Part shown: positions 34,077 to 45,200 of the stretch, piece after piece
Layout of the letters: each line of letters starts with the position of its first letter
Numbering within the stretch: the stretch's first letter is position 1
Assembly (NCBI GenBank): GCA_947179155.2
Contig: OX359270.1
Location: forward strand, 23,263,056-23,327,055
Source of the DNA: Hedera helix
Taxonomy: Eukaryota; Streptophyta; Magnoliopsida; Apiales; Araliaceae
Direction of reading: 5' to 3'
DNA length: 64,000 nt
Made by a program: the position numbers and the translations under genes
Notes under the pieces: generated by a model
Seen by the model: the letters and a program-made list of their open reading frames with translations, nothing else
Database searches by the model: none
What the model was told of the DNA's origin: nothing

Positions 34077-35918
34077 TTACATTCTGCTGATGCTTGACCC
34101 GAGTGATATGCAGAATGATGTTGTTGTGCTAAACTGCTGGGAAGATCGAAATGACTCGTGGCCAAGAGGCAATGGTCTGTCAGGTAATATCGGGATATCG
34201 ATATCACCTTCCAACATCTTTAAAGCATCAGAAATGGTAGGCCTAAGAGCCACCATTACATGTGCACACAGTATACCAACATGAACAAACCTTTCCATCA
34301 CCGCCTTTGGTCCATTCTCTCTCATACACGCATCAAATATCGCATTTACATTTCCTGATTTCACATGATCCCATGCCCAATCAGTGATCAAAAGTGTAGA
34401 AGAAGATGATGCATCGAGAACTTTTCTTCCGCTCATAATCTCAAGAATTATGATGCCAAAGCTATAAACATCACTTTTCTCGGTTAGTTGTCCATAAAGG
34501 GCATATTCGGGTGCCAAGTATCCGTATGTGCCAGCTACCCTTGTTGTAAGATGAGACTGGCCTTCAGTACTTTGCTTAGCTAACCCAAAATCTGCCACTT
34601 TTGCTTTCAAATCCGCATCTAAAAGTACATTTGTAGACTTTATATCACGGTGATAAATGGCTGGTTTGATTCCATAGTGCAAATAAGCTAGCCCTTTCGC
34701 GACATCAAGAATAATATTCCTGCGTATCGGCCAACTCAAAGGTTGCCTACTAGAATTTGCTCTATTGTTGAACAAATGCTCATCAAGACTACCATTTGAC
34801 ATGAAATCGTAAACTAGATATCTTCTATTACCTCTAATGGCATCGCTTGTAACACAAAAGCCTCTCAGGGAAAGAAGATTCCGATGCCTAATTTTGCTAA
34901 TGATCTCTGCTTCATTAGTGAATTCTTGATCATCCCCATTTGTATCCAAATCAAGAAGTTGTTTGATTGCCACAATGGTGCCATCCAAAAGGGTACCCTT
35001 ATAAACAACCCCATATCCGCCCTGGCCTATCAAATTCCTCTGCGAAAACCCTCCAGTGGCTTGCTCAAGCTCGCCTACATGAAACCATTTTGCACCGGTG
35101 TTAGGTAAAACCTTGGCCTTGACACCCCTAACATATTCTTCGTGCATAGCATCTTCCCTCTTTTCCTTCTCCCTTTTTCGATAAATTATGATTAAACCCC
35201 ATGCTGCCAAGATTCCAATCAAAGCACCTAATGATCCGAAAACAATTTTAAGCACGCTTCTTTTGCTCAAACCATTTGACCCCTTGTTATTCGCTGAGCT
35301 AGCCAGGGGCAGGCCTAGTATACAAGCAGCTGTCCTAATATCCTCAGGGCCATATTCATTGACAATACCAGCAGCATATAAAATAGTGTAATAAAAACAC
35401 TTTGTCGAATTCGCTTTCAAAGAAGTCAACACAGAATTCACCCTCAGCCCAGCATCGAGGCATGAGCTGCATCGGCTGAGCCCCGATAAGTCTGCATTAC
35501 AAGATGAGTCTAGTTGACTAGACTGTCCGACTTTCTCTATCCAATCTTTAGTTGTTGCAATTCCAGCACAACTTGAAACGTTAACCACGAACTGGCTCGT
35601 ATCGTTTGCACATGCTGGATATATAGACTTGGCAGCAAGTTCAGCGCGAAAATTTGACAAACAAGATGCAGCATCTGAAACAGGGAGATAGAACATTGAG
35701 GTTTCTTTGAGATGTTTAGCAAGGCCCATACCAATGAGGCTTTGGAGAGTTTGGCAGCAACTTCTGTCAACGGGTTCGCGGCACGCTGTATCGTCCCATG
35801 GGAATGTTTGGACATAACTAAAATCGATGGGGCAAGAAGAATTTGCAGAGCAGATGAAGAAGATGATCAAACAGAGGAGACAGAGAACTGAGGACAAGAA
35901 GTTTTGGGACTTGTCCAT
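34077..35918 (-). CDS. Receptor-like protein kinase, At1g11050-like (SPARK-type ectodomain)
   Basis: An intact 613-residue transmembrane serine/threonine kinase at the plasma membrane. The signal peptide is about residues 1-25 (LCLLCLIIFFIC). The ectodomain, about 26-218, has 12 cysteines and four N-glycosylation sequons. It opens CPIDFSYVQTFPW, typical of the SPARK-type domain in At1g11050 and related kinases. The membrane segment is about 222-246, followed by a basic stop-transfer. In the kinase domain (about 292-570) the glycine loop is GQGGYGVV (298-305), the ATP lysine K319 (VAIK), helix-C glutamate E336, the catalytic loop HRDIKSTN (423-430), DFG 443-445 and APE 469-471. All key residues are present and it is an RD kinase. 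One exon covers everything. The start is the first ATG before the signal peptide. Ligand and pathway are unknown. It is the only intact host gene seen, and its family length (about 600-630 residues) fits. Confidence 0.96.
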   Translation of the reverse strand: MDKSQNFLSSVLCLLCLIIFFICSANSSCPIDFSYVQTFPWDDTACREPVDRSCCQTLQSLIGMGLAKHLKETSMFYLPVSDAASCLSNFRAELAAKSIYPACANDTSQFVVNVSSCAGIATTKDWIEKVGQSSQLDSSCNADLSGLSRCSSCLDAGLRVNSVLTSLKANSTKCFYYTILYAAGIVNEYGPEDIRTAACILGLPLASSANNKGSNGLSKRSVLKIVFGSLGALIGILAAWGLIIIYRKREKEKREDAMHEEYVRGVKAKVLPNTGAKWFHVGELEQATGGFSQRNLIGQGGYGVVYKGTLLDGTIVAIKQLLDLDTNGDDQEFTNEAEIISKIRHRNLLSLRGFCVTSDAIRGNRRYLVYDFMSNGSLDEHLFNNRANSSRQPLSWPIRRNIILDVAKGLAYLHYGIKPAIYHRDIKSTNVLLDADLKAKVADFGLAKQSTEGQSHLTTRVAGTYGYLAPEYALYGQLTEKSDVYSFGIIILEIMSGRKVLDASSSSTLLITDWAWDHVKSGNVNAIFDACMRENGPKAVMERFVHVGILCAHVMVALRPTISDALKMLEGDIDIPILPDRPLPLGHESFRSSQQFSTTTSFCISLGSSISRM

Positions 35919-35969
35919 TTTTTGGTATTCTTTATTATGTCCTCACTCAACAATGGCTTTAGTACATGT

Positions 35970-35995
35970 ACAAATGGTTATATACTATATAGTTT
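35970..35995 (-). promoter_or_regulatory. Possible TATA region of the kinase gene
   Basis: On the minus strand, ACTATATAGTATATAACC lies about 55-75 bases before the start codon. It is the best TATA-like match near the gene. A GAGA-rich and TATA-rich stretch lies further up (36199-36220). No transcript evidence is available from sequence alone. Confidence 0.3.
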
Positions 35996-36512
35996 AATTG
36001 AGCATGAGTTTTATTTTTTATTTTTTGATGTTTTTATTGGAGCTTTAGTTTTGCGGGGTCCAAAAGCATCAAGATTGGCTGCTGTGGACTTCTGGTCAAT
36101 TTTGCACGGTTGGTTCATTAAGAGTTTGGTCTTAAAATTGTAAGAATATGGAATGTTCATACTAGTATAATATTTTCTGCTGGTCAAAGTCAAAGTAGTC
36201 TCTCTCTCTATATATATGGAGTTTGGTTCATTTAGGCTATTGACCGTGGGCTGTTTTGTTAGCGTGTAATCTACCCTACCTGTTTGGCTTTTTTCTTATT
36301 TATTTAAGTCGTTGGAAATTTTGATGTGCAATATTTTCAGTACTTGCACCAATACTTTTTTATTCTTGCGATAGTTTAAAACAGAATTTAAATACGAACG
36401 GTCAATTTTGTTATTATCAAGATGTAAAATCTCACCTTCTTAGTATACAAGAGATGGGGGTAACACCAATACTTTTTTTTACACAAAACTAATAATAATT
36501 ACATAATTCGCA

Positions 36513-36524
36513 ACGGAGGGAGTA
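36513..36524. mobile_element. Stowaway-like MITE terminus (truncated)
   Basis: ACGGAGGGAGTA is the usual right end of plant Stowaway MITEs with TA target. The matching left end (TACTCCCTCCGT) was not found upstream, so only a fragment is supported. Confidence 0.4.
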
Positions 36525-38146
36525 TCACTTTTTTTTTATTTTTACGAAGTAAAAGAGTGTAATAAATATTAATATTTGGGTGATTACAGATGTGATCATT
36601 ACTTTTTGAGAAATAGTAAAGCATGACTTATGTTTTGTATTCAAATAACTTGTCCTAATGCTTACTGTCTAAATCACGGGTGTTATTGTCACCCTGCACG
36701 ATTCGCATGTCTTTTATCTTTTGTGATACAAATACTTTTTATATAAATAATAAATAAAATTTATATTTATGTAAATAAAATTTTATAAAAATATTATTAT
36801 TATTATTTTGTAAAAAATAACAATTTTTTGTTATTTCTTCTTTTTAACTTTTCTTAAAAATATATTTATGAATCACGACTATATTTGTAAAAATAACAAT
36901 TTTTTGTTATTTTATCCAATTTAATGAGGGTGTAGTTTACTACTCCTTTAACAAGTGAATGAGTTGTTCAACAATTGGATTCTCTGTACAAATTACAAAA
37001 ACATCTTCATTAACTCAAATTAACCGAACAAGTTTATCAATTTCGTGCTAAGTATGAATTATATATTTGGAGGTTTTTTTTTTGGGTTAATTATTAAGTC
37101 ATTCAATTGAACGATTGTAGCTATATTAAGTAAATGTTTTAAAAAGATCATTATTTAATTATTAAATTTTCGTTAGAGTAATTAATTAACTTATATTGTG
37201 CAGGGTTTTTTTTCACTCAAATATTAATATAATCAACTTATTGTAATATAGAGTTATTAGGAATCTAATAATATAATTATTATATTGTTAAAATTTATTC
37301 TGCAAAAAAATAAAATTATATTAGGATTTTAATTTATTGACAATCTAACATAGGAATTTGCTTTAAATACCAAAGTGAATAAAATTTTAGGATCCAATTT
37401 TAATTGAATTTTAATATAGTTGATACTGATTAATAAAAATTTCATTATTATTAAACTAAATTTATGGCTGCCTGATATAATTAAATAATAAAATTTGATA
37501 AGATTTTAAGTTCTAATTAATATGATTAAAACACTTAGTAAATATATTCAGTGTTAAAATAAATATAATTAGAATTCCATATATTTAAATATTTAAAATA
37601 TTAATAAATTTTAATTTATTTAAAAACTAATAAGGAATGTAAGGAACTAAGTGTATATATAATCAATTCACATGATATGTTAAGAAAAAACAAACTCCAC
37701 AAAAAAAAAAAAAAAAAAATAACATCACCAAATAATAGATTAATTATAACAAAAAGATATGAGAGAAGGTATCTTTAAAAGAGAAGGTCTAAATTGAAGG
37801 GTTGGGTTATTAAAAATGTTTTATATGAATACTTTGTTTTATCTCCGTATTAAAAATGTTGTTTTCATGTATATTATTTTTATATACATTTTTATTTATA
37901 TTTTAGGATGATAACATTTTCTTCGCAAAGTCAATTTTTTGTTTTGGTATGAAAAATATTTTCTGAACTATTTATAATAAAAATATTCCTTCCCAAAATT
38001 TCTAGACCAGATATAACGACTTTTATTCGTTCTATATGTCTTCAAACCAAATCCATTTGACCCATTTTGTTTATTCCTGCACGCGTACTTATATGGTCAA
38101 ACAATTAATCTCTTTCTTTTACTGGTCCAAATATGTTAGTAACATT

Positions 38147-38156
38147 ATACATATAC

Positions 38157-38196
<40 letters not shown>
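38147..38196. repeat. TA-rich microsatellite
   Basis: ATACATATACAT units followed by about 17 TA units. Simple sequence. Confidence 0.95.
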
Positions 38197-38200
<4 letters not shown>

Positions 38201-39144
38201 ACATTAATTATGGATACTATTTTAATTTATGTATCTCATATCATCAAAAATCACATCCAAGGACGGAATTTTTTTTAGTTCTCCTCTCTTAGGGGTGAAA
38301 AATAAAAAATAATAAAATTTTCCGCTGCTTAGTAGGGTGGAAGGGTGGAAGGCGGAATGACACAGAATCCAGTGTGTTGTTTGGATAATGCATACATCCA
38401 AAAAAAAATTCAATTACTTTTTCTCACTCTTAAAATTTTACAAGTTTGATGGCTGTGTAAGATACGAATTAATTTGTATCACTTTTTTTTATATAAATAT
38501 TTAATATTTTTTTATTAATATATTTATTATTTTTTGTTAACATAGTATATATAATATTAATAATTTATATTAATATATTCTACAATAATTAAAAGAAATT
38601 TAATTATTTTTATTATTGTGTAATTAAAAATTATAAATAATTGTCAAGATATTGAAAATTACAAATTAATTATATTTGATTAATTAATACATATAACTTT
38701 TAGTAGTTTGAGAAGAAACATTTTGTATTCTTCCTCTACAATTCAAATGAAATTAATTGTAATTATTATTTACCGTATTAAATATAATAATAACCGTCCG
38801 AGTTAACTCATCAATTAAAATGAGTCAACTTATTTTAATCGAGGAGTTAACTCAGATGATCATTTAATTGATTTTTTTCTTCTTACTTTTATATATGGTA
38901 ACGCAAATAAACCCGTGCGAGGCACATGCTATTTTAATATCCGTAGATAATTTTTTGCAAGTATTATGTTAGTGCATTTATGATTAATATATTTGATTTA
39001 ATGATATGAACTAACTGTATATTTGTAACAAAAACAAATAATATTGTACAGTCCTTTATGAATAAAAATTGATGAAAAAAAGATTTAGGGAACAAATTGG
39101 TTAGGTTGATCCAAATCATAGAGTTAGGACTTGTAATAGACTAG

Positions 39145-39435
39145 GCAATCCAGAGATCGCAGAGCAAAAGACTTAGTTACTCTGAAATTACAAAGTGAAC
39201 TAAGGAAAAGTTGTCGAGTAGAATGAATAGGCATTCTAGGATCGCAAAGTGAAATTAAGTAACTCTAAGATCGCAAAGTGACAATCAACTCATAGATTGT
39301 CTAAATGAACTCTAAGATCATAGAGCGACTTCAGATGTAGAGCCAAATCGCAAAGCCACCAAAATCGTAGAGTGAACTACTTGAGGATTAACTCTATGAT
39401 CCTAGACAACCAAATCGTAGAGTGCAACTCCTAAC
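39145..39435. repeat. Cluster of degenerate ATCGCAAAGTGA-like motifs
   Basis: About nine variants of GATCGCAAAGTGA or AATCGTAGAGTGA are scattered irregularly (near 39153, 39183, 39241, 39270, 39314, 39344, 39362, 39399 and 39412). Often they follow CTCTAAG or CTCTATG. Spacing is not constant, so this is a motif cluster rather than a clean tandem array. Origin unknown. Confidence 0.55.
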
Positions 39436-40226
39436 ATGTCAGTGATTTTTCTACAAATTAACGGATTAGAAGCTTCCTCAACACAACTTCATCATGAATA
39501 TACTCAAGTGTGTTGACGAAAAGGAGATGTCCACTCAACTATAGCCAAATGACTATATTTTGGTAAAATTCAAACACATAGTCTGTCACAGCACACAAAC
39601 AGTATGTTGTTTCCCAAAAGCCACTAATAGATCTACAAGGGGGGTTGAATAGATCATTTGAAAATTCTTTCGTTTTAAATAATGATTATCAGATTACAAA
39701 TTAAGCAAGTTAATTTATTTAAACATAACGGAATGTTAGTTTGGAAACGCCTACAAGATTGTAGGCACCCAAAAATTTTGCACCTGTCTTTTAACCATGG
39801 TAGGAGGGCAAAATTCTCATTTCACCTAGACATACGAGAAAGGATGGAGAACCTCAGTACGTGTATTAGAATCCTTCACAACAAGCTACAATCAAAGCTA
39901 TCACGACAATTTACGAGCGTCAGATTATGTAAGGTAAGGCAAGTGATTGACCGGCGTCTTCACGAGGATGTTTATACCTTTCGCTCTATCTTCCTAGATT
40001 CAAAATTGGTCAAGACCTATGACATTGCATATCCCTTGGAAAGAGCTTTCCGGAATGGTATGACACGTCTCCTAACTCTTCCCGAATTGCAAGTTACGGG
40101 CGTTCCAGCATAAAGTTTGAAAAATTTAAATCACTGCACGAAAATCAAGGCTGTAGGGCCCACCCCAGCTAGTCGCAGGTGTACCTATGGCCACTCGCAT
40201 GTGTACCTTAGGCCAAGCTAAAATGC

Positions 40227-40234
40227 TATAAAAG
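40227..40234 (+). promoter_or_regulatory. TATA box of Tat-type LTR 1
   Basis: TATAAAAG within GCTATAAAAGCCTG. The same site in LTR 3 reads TATAAAAT (63346-63353), with the same CCTGATTTC context after it. Confidence 0.5.
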
Positions 40235-40906
40235 CCTGATTTCAGCTCATTTTCAAGGAGAGGGCCATTTTTTAAAGAGAGAAAATTTATAATCTAGAGA
40301 GAAAAGGTCTGATCCTAAAGACAGAATGTTATTTTTGAAATAGAAAGTGCAAGGAAAGCTTAGATATAGTATATTCTTATCAATCTTTAATTGAAATAGC
40401 AAGTTTTATTGAAGATTCTAGCTCAAGGCAACCGTTTTCACTGATCTTAAGGTGAAAAATTCAATATTTGTACATTTTTTCCTAAATATAGTATTGATCT
40501 ATTATTCTATATGAATTTTATGATGTTTTGTGATTAAAGATTCAATCTTCTTGTGATATATATATAAATCTATTTTAAATCTAGCATTTTTGATACATTA
40601 CGATACTAAAAATGTAATCTCTACTTTATTTAGCTATAGATCTACTAAGGATCTACTATTTTCGATATGTTATGACATTAAAGATTTAATTTATACTTAA
40701 TTTAATTCTAGATCTATCATAGATATAATATTTTCAACGTACTACGATACTAAAGATTCGATTTTTAACCTAGATCCAACCTATATCGCTGGATTTACTA
40801 AGTTATTGGATTAGGGATGGCTAGAGAGGATTTTGAATGAGTATTTCCTCCTTGCCTCCCGATGATATCCTTTTGATTATTTTATCAATATTTTATACGG
40901 GGTATA

Positions 40907-41054
40907 TGTAGGTACACAGCTGTGTACCTACACGGTAGGCTTTTGGCGACGATTTTAATTGCTATGGCGACAGTTTTCTTGATAGTACTGTCGCCATAGC
41001 CATTCAAACCGTCGCTAAAGGCCTACCGTGTAGGTACACAGCTGTGTACCTACA
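40907..41054. mobile_element. 148-bp foldback/MITE element with palindromic ends
   Basis: The left about 70 bases and right about 70 bases are near-perfect reverse complements (CACGGTAGGC, GGCGACG and GGCTATGGCGACAGT on one side against ACTGTCGCCATAGCC, CGTCGC and GCCTACCGTG on the other). The outermost 26 bases at each end (40907-40932 and 41029-41054) are themselves perfect palindromes built on TGTAGGTACACAG and its complement. LTR 2 lacks this segment. No protein is encoded. The target duplication is unclear. Confidence 0.8.
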
Positions 41055-41957
41055 TTTTTACCATTTTATATATTTAGCTCCCTTTTATTGAATGCTTTAT
41101 ACGAGAGTTGAATTATTTTAATTATGAGGTTAATCGCACGTCCCATCCTAGATCTGTATCTAGTGATGAGCGAATCCTACCTTTTGGTCAGTCGGGACTC
41201 CATGAGGTTAAACGAACTGTTAACTAATCTAGGATATATTGTTGATTATATCCATATTGCGTCATCGCATAGATATAATTTTATTAAGATTTTACTACGG
41301 TATTACTACGATTTTGTTACGATATTGCAATTTATTGCAATTTTCATTATATCAGTCTGGGAAGGACGTCAAGGCCCTTAAATATCGATTTAAAGGATAT
41401 TGATGAAATTCCAACGATGAACACTCTTTGCAGATGTAATATTTACGATTCCATTTCCTTGTAAAATGTAAATTTTGGGCCTTAAAGCGACATCGAGAAT
41501 CTTGAAAGGCAGATTTAAGGCCTCGCAATAATGGAAATTTTATTTGGTGTTTGGGGCTATTTTGATGGCTTACATACTCATGGGTAGCTCTAAACTTATT
41601 TATGATTGGTTGATTTTATCTTTTGACATTCAAAACAATTTTCAAACAAAGGGCGATAAAGATCTTATAAAATTGAATCAACTTAGGGTATTAGATCCAC
41701 TAAGTTAAAATTGGAAGTAATCTAGAGGACCTCAATTCCTCTTTGATGAAGGGTTTAGAAACAATTTTTTCCGAAACGTCACCCAAAATATTTAATCAAA
41801 ACAAAATATAAAGAAACTAACTTCTCTTTAAATGATTAAACCCTTTGTGTATAGACTCAATGGGGTTCGAAGTTGCTTTCAACATAATGCACTTCTCACA
41901 ATTTCGATTCCAAAGCTAAGTGACGATATTCTAGATTTTCTACTAAATCACACAAAC

Positions 41958-42012
41958 ATACACGCACACGCACGCACGCACGCGCGCTCTCTCTCTCACA
42001 CACACACACACA
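41958..42012. repeat. CA/CG/CT microsatellite in LTR 1
   Basis: ACACGCACGCACGCGCG followed by CT and CA units. The matching position in LTR 2 (44613-44657) also has a CA/CG microsatellite, so it predates the split of the copies. Confidence 0.9.
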
Positions 42013-42396
42013 TTCCCCATCTCAAAGGAATTTTAAGGAAAGCATTAAGAAAACAATAACCGTGTTTTCACTTAAGTCGAGGGGTGCCTAACACATTCCC
42101 CTCGCTTAAGCAAGTCCCCAAACTCTATGAATCTCGGTTGTAGACTAATTATTCAGAGTCACACATGGGCCATCTCGATTGCATAATAATCAAAGTTAGG
42201 ATGAATTAGTATGTCCATTTAAAATTTTACCAACTGGCGGCTCTAGTTAATTGACCCATTATCATAATTATTCTTTTAAAACCCCGTCGACATTTATGCT
42301 GACTTTTCCTAAAAATACCCCTTTAACGAAACAAATAATAATATAATAAAATAAAAAGGGCACTTTAGGAAAAATAAAAATTCCCCAGCGTCGATA

Positions 42397-43064
42397 GATG
42401 ACGACTTTATTGAGGACTTTAGAAGGCTTAAGCCGCGTTGAATCTTAATGCTTTCCTTTCCTAAATCTGTGTATTACATGAATGAATGGAATATGTGTTT
42501 GCGATGAATGCCTTATTTGCTAGGATATTTTATGCCTACGGCGAGACGCAATGAATGTATGTGAATGTATATTTGTGTTTGCGATGAATACCTTATTTAT
42601 TGGATGCTTTATTTCAATGTCATCATATGCATACAGTGAGACGTGATGAATTTATGATGTGTGATTCCTCCATCAGGAGGCGAACCCATCAGATATTGAT
42701 TACTAGATTCAAGGGGGCATTCCCCGTGAAGCTTAGGAAAGGCACCACTCAAATTCGCTCTAATCGAAAAATTGAATTTATTCCCATGAAGTAGGTTGTG
42801 AAGATCTGGGGACCTTCATGCTGAAAAGCCCGTGAAAGTAACCCTAGGGTAGGTCAACCTCAGATAAACCTAACGTTACGGGAAGTCTCTTCATGCTATG
42901 TTACTCCTTATATAGCGTCATTCGTCTCATATTTAAATTATTCACCTTATATATCGTCACCTTATTGAATTTTTTTTTTGCTAACCCATGTTTTGTAGGA
43001 AAAGATTAAAGAACCACTGAAAACATGCATATTACATTAGCGTGCATCCAAATTCTTTTCATAA
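42397..43064 (+). other. Leader-like segment after LTR 1
   Basis: No coding motif. It carries two copies of a TTGTGTTTGCGATGAAT block (about 42495 and 42573). Near its end (42999-43060) AAAAGATTAAAGAACC, ACATGCATATTACATTAG and GTGCATCCAAATTC resemble the text after LTR 2 (45058-45112), so it appears to be the 5' leader of a second, otherwise deleted element copy. Confidence 0.5.
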
Positions 43065-43302
43065 TGTAGACACTCAAATTTTGCACTAACCCTGACAGGA
43101 GGGCAAAATCGTCACTTGACCCGACATACAAAAAGGAAGGTGGACCCCAACACGAAGCCGCCTCAACGACTTACGGTCAAAGCTGCCACAACGAACAACG
43201 AGCATTAGGTTACTTGAGACAAGGCAAACAGCTGATCCAGAAAGAACCTGATTTGATCACCAAAGACGACAAATGACCACTACGCTTACGGTAGTCGGGG
43301 GT

Positions 43303-43375
43303 CTCGCTCCCAGTGAGCGAGCGGCTGCCCAGCTCACCGGTGAGCTGGCGGGGGTGTAAGGGGGTAGCGCCCCTT
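43303..43375. repeat. Cluster of three perfect GC-rich hairpins in LTR 2
   Basis: CTCGCTC-5 nt-GAGCGAG (43303-43321); a 20-bp perfect palindrome CCAGCTCACC/GGTGAGCTGG (43329-43348); AAGGGG-6 nt-CCCCTT (43358-43375). A weaker ACTAC/GTAGT pair precedes them at 43279-43295. Together they form a GC-rich island in AT-rich DNA. Confidence 0.7.
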
Positions 43376-43489
43376 GGAATCCAAGCACAAAGAGCAATTT
43401 ATACATCAAGCAATAGCCTTCCAAAATAATGCAACAAAAAATGATGATTTAAGACTGCGTGACACGAAAATTGAGAAAAGGAAGCCAGG

Positions 43490-43640
43490 CAGCCGCAGAT
43501 GCATCTGCGGCCAATGACAAGTTGTATTTTTCGTGGCTCGAGGAAACACACGGCAACCGAGGTTTTGGCGCGGAAAGCCACAGCAGGCAGCCGCAGATGC
43601 ATCTGCAGCCAGCCGCAGATGTACTTGCAGCTGCTCTCAG
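43490..43640. repeat. Palindromic GCCGCAGATG units in LTR 2
   Basis: A perfect 20-bp palindrome (GCCGCAGATG with its complement) at 43492-43511, then a near copy near 43591-43610 and another near 43611-43630. Related single sites sit in LTR 1 (about 40172) and LTR 3 (about 63314). This explains repetitive Ala/Gln/Pro reading frames here. Confidence 0.75.
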
Positions 43641-44612
43641 TCAGCTATACGATGCCATTGTTGCAGCCGAGAGCAAGGAGAAGGAAAAAAAATAAGAAAG
43701 AGAGAGAGAGAAAGGCGACGGGAGAGAGAAAAAAAGAGAGAAGAAGTGAGATTTCTCCATATTTTGTACAATCTTTATACTATGTATTGTATCCTAGTTA
43801 ATCTCCAAGTGTTAAAGCTTTTATTTCATCATTTGGAATGTGAAAAATCCGAGTTTCATAGCTTCGTTGTGTTTTATCTAGTAAATCTTTTAGATCTAGT
43901 TTTATTTTGTTCTTATTGCATTTTGTTGGGTGGATCTACTGTAGATCCGAAAATATTTGGTGCATTGCTATTTAAATAGTTTGATTTTGTGTACTTTGAT
44001 GTTAGATCCAATGTAGTCAATATATGTTGTAGATCTGTGGATTATGGATGGTTAGGGAGGATTTATTGCAGATGGAATCTCCTCCTAACCTCCCGATGAT
44101 ATCCTTTTAGTTTATTTCATAGTTTTTGCGTATGTAGCGATTGCGAGGCGCCTGTATGTAAATATGTAAATTTTTGGGCCTTAAAACGACATCGAGTCAA
44201 AAATCGGGTTTAAGGCCCCGTGATAATGAAATGTGCGATTGTGGGCGTTTGAGGTTATTTGGATGGCTCACATGCCCATGAATAGCCTCAACGCTATTTT
44301 AATGTTTGATTTTCCTTTTCGACATGAAAAATGGATTTTGGAATGAAAAGATGAAGATTTTCATAAAATCAATCAAAGTAGGATATTAGATCACGCGTAG
44401 GCTAAAATAAAATCGAAAGTATCGGATGAGCTCCATTCCTATTTGACGAAGGATTCGAAAATCTTATTTTATAAATGTCATCATTAAAGATTTTGTTATC
44501 AAAACGAAAGCTTAAAAATTAACTTTTCAAAACGAATCGAATCCTTCGTGCATAGGGTCAATGAGATTTCTGAAGTATTTTCGAAAATAAAGCATTCCAA
44601 CGATTTTCATAG

Positions 44613-44657
44613 GCACACACGCATACACACACACACACACGCGTGCGCATACACACA
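44613..44657. repeat. CA/CG microsatellite in LTR 2
   Basis: ACACACGCATACACAC and GCGTGCGC units, the counterpart of the microsatellite at 41958-42012. Confidence 0.9.
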
Positions 44658-45200
44658 TTTTAGGATTTAAAGGACAGGAAAGCATTAAGATAGCGGTAAT
44701 CGTGTTTTCACGGAAGTCGGGGGGTGCCTAACACCTTCTCCTCACTTAAGCAAGTCCCCGAACTCTATGAATCTCGGTTTGTGGACCAATTAATTCGGAG
44801 TCACATATGAGCCATTACAATTACGAAAACAAAATTCGGATGAGTTGGTACATCCATTTCAAATATACCAACTGACGGCTCTGGTTAATTGACTCATCAT
44901 AAAATCAATCTTTTAAACCCTGTCGACACTCAAGCCGACCCTTTTCAAAAAATCACATCTTAATCCAAAGGCTAAAATTGAAAAGGAAAATTATAAAAAA
45001 AGGAAACGACTTTCCCGGTGTCGACACATAACGAAACCACTAACTCTATTTTGCAAAAAAAGATTAAAAGCCTCTTAAAAACAAGCATGTACCTCATGCA
45101 TCCCTATTCTCCATTTTTCAAAACTAAACTCTTTCTTTGTTTGTAAATTGATCCTCAAACCCGTTTACAAGCTCGAAAGGTCCGAACACCACCCGACATA

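Larger units (their letters stand above)
35996..39120. other. AT-rich intergenic region upstream of the kinase
   Basis: No gene recognised. It contains a MITE-like terminus (36513-36524), a poly-A run near 37700-37720 and a TA microsatellite (38147-38196). Short frames such as those near 38036 are simple-sequence artefacts. Confidence 0.6.
39760..42396 (+). repeat. Tat-type LTR 1
   Basis: Starts TGTAGGCACCC and ends near CAGCGTCGATA (42396), parallel to GGTGTCGACA at the end of LTR 2. Shared blocks with LTR 2: GGATGGCTAG or GGATGGTTAG near 40816 and 44047, CCTCCCGATGATATCC (40855 and 44091), GGCCTTAAAGCGACATCGAG (41479) and a CA/CG microsatellite. The TATA-like TATAAAAG is at 40227. It contains a 148-bp foldback insertion. 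Confidence 0.7.
43065..45026 (+). repeat. Tat-type LTR 2, 5' LTR of the gag-bearing copy
   Basis: Starts TGTAGACACTC and ends GGTGTCGACA at 45026. Its middle and right parts match LTR 1. Its left part holds a GC-rich cluster of hairpins (43303-43375) and palindromic GCCGCAGATG units (43492 on). It is followed by the leader and gag. Confidence 0.7.

Noticed and set aside
36290..36524. Complete Stowaway MITE
   Set aside because: Only the right-hand terminus is visible; the matching left terminus is missing.
38036..38278. 80-codon frame with Ile-Tyr-His repeats
   Set aside because: Translation of a TA microsatellite.
39682..40113. 143-codon open frame on the plus strand
   Set aside because: It lies within Tat-type LTR 1, and the same stretch in LTR 3 (62901 on) is broken by stops. 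No protein motif.
43459..43979. Overlapping open frames (78, 100 and 148 codons) rich in Ala, Gln and Arg
   Set aside because: All are produced by palindromic GCCGCAGATG units and GA-rich sequence in LTR 2, in three frames at once.
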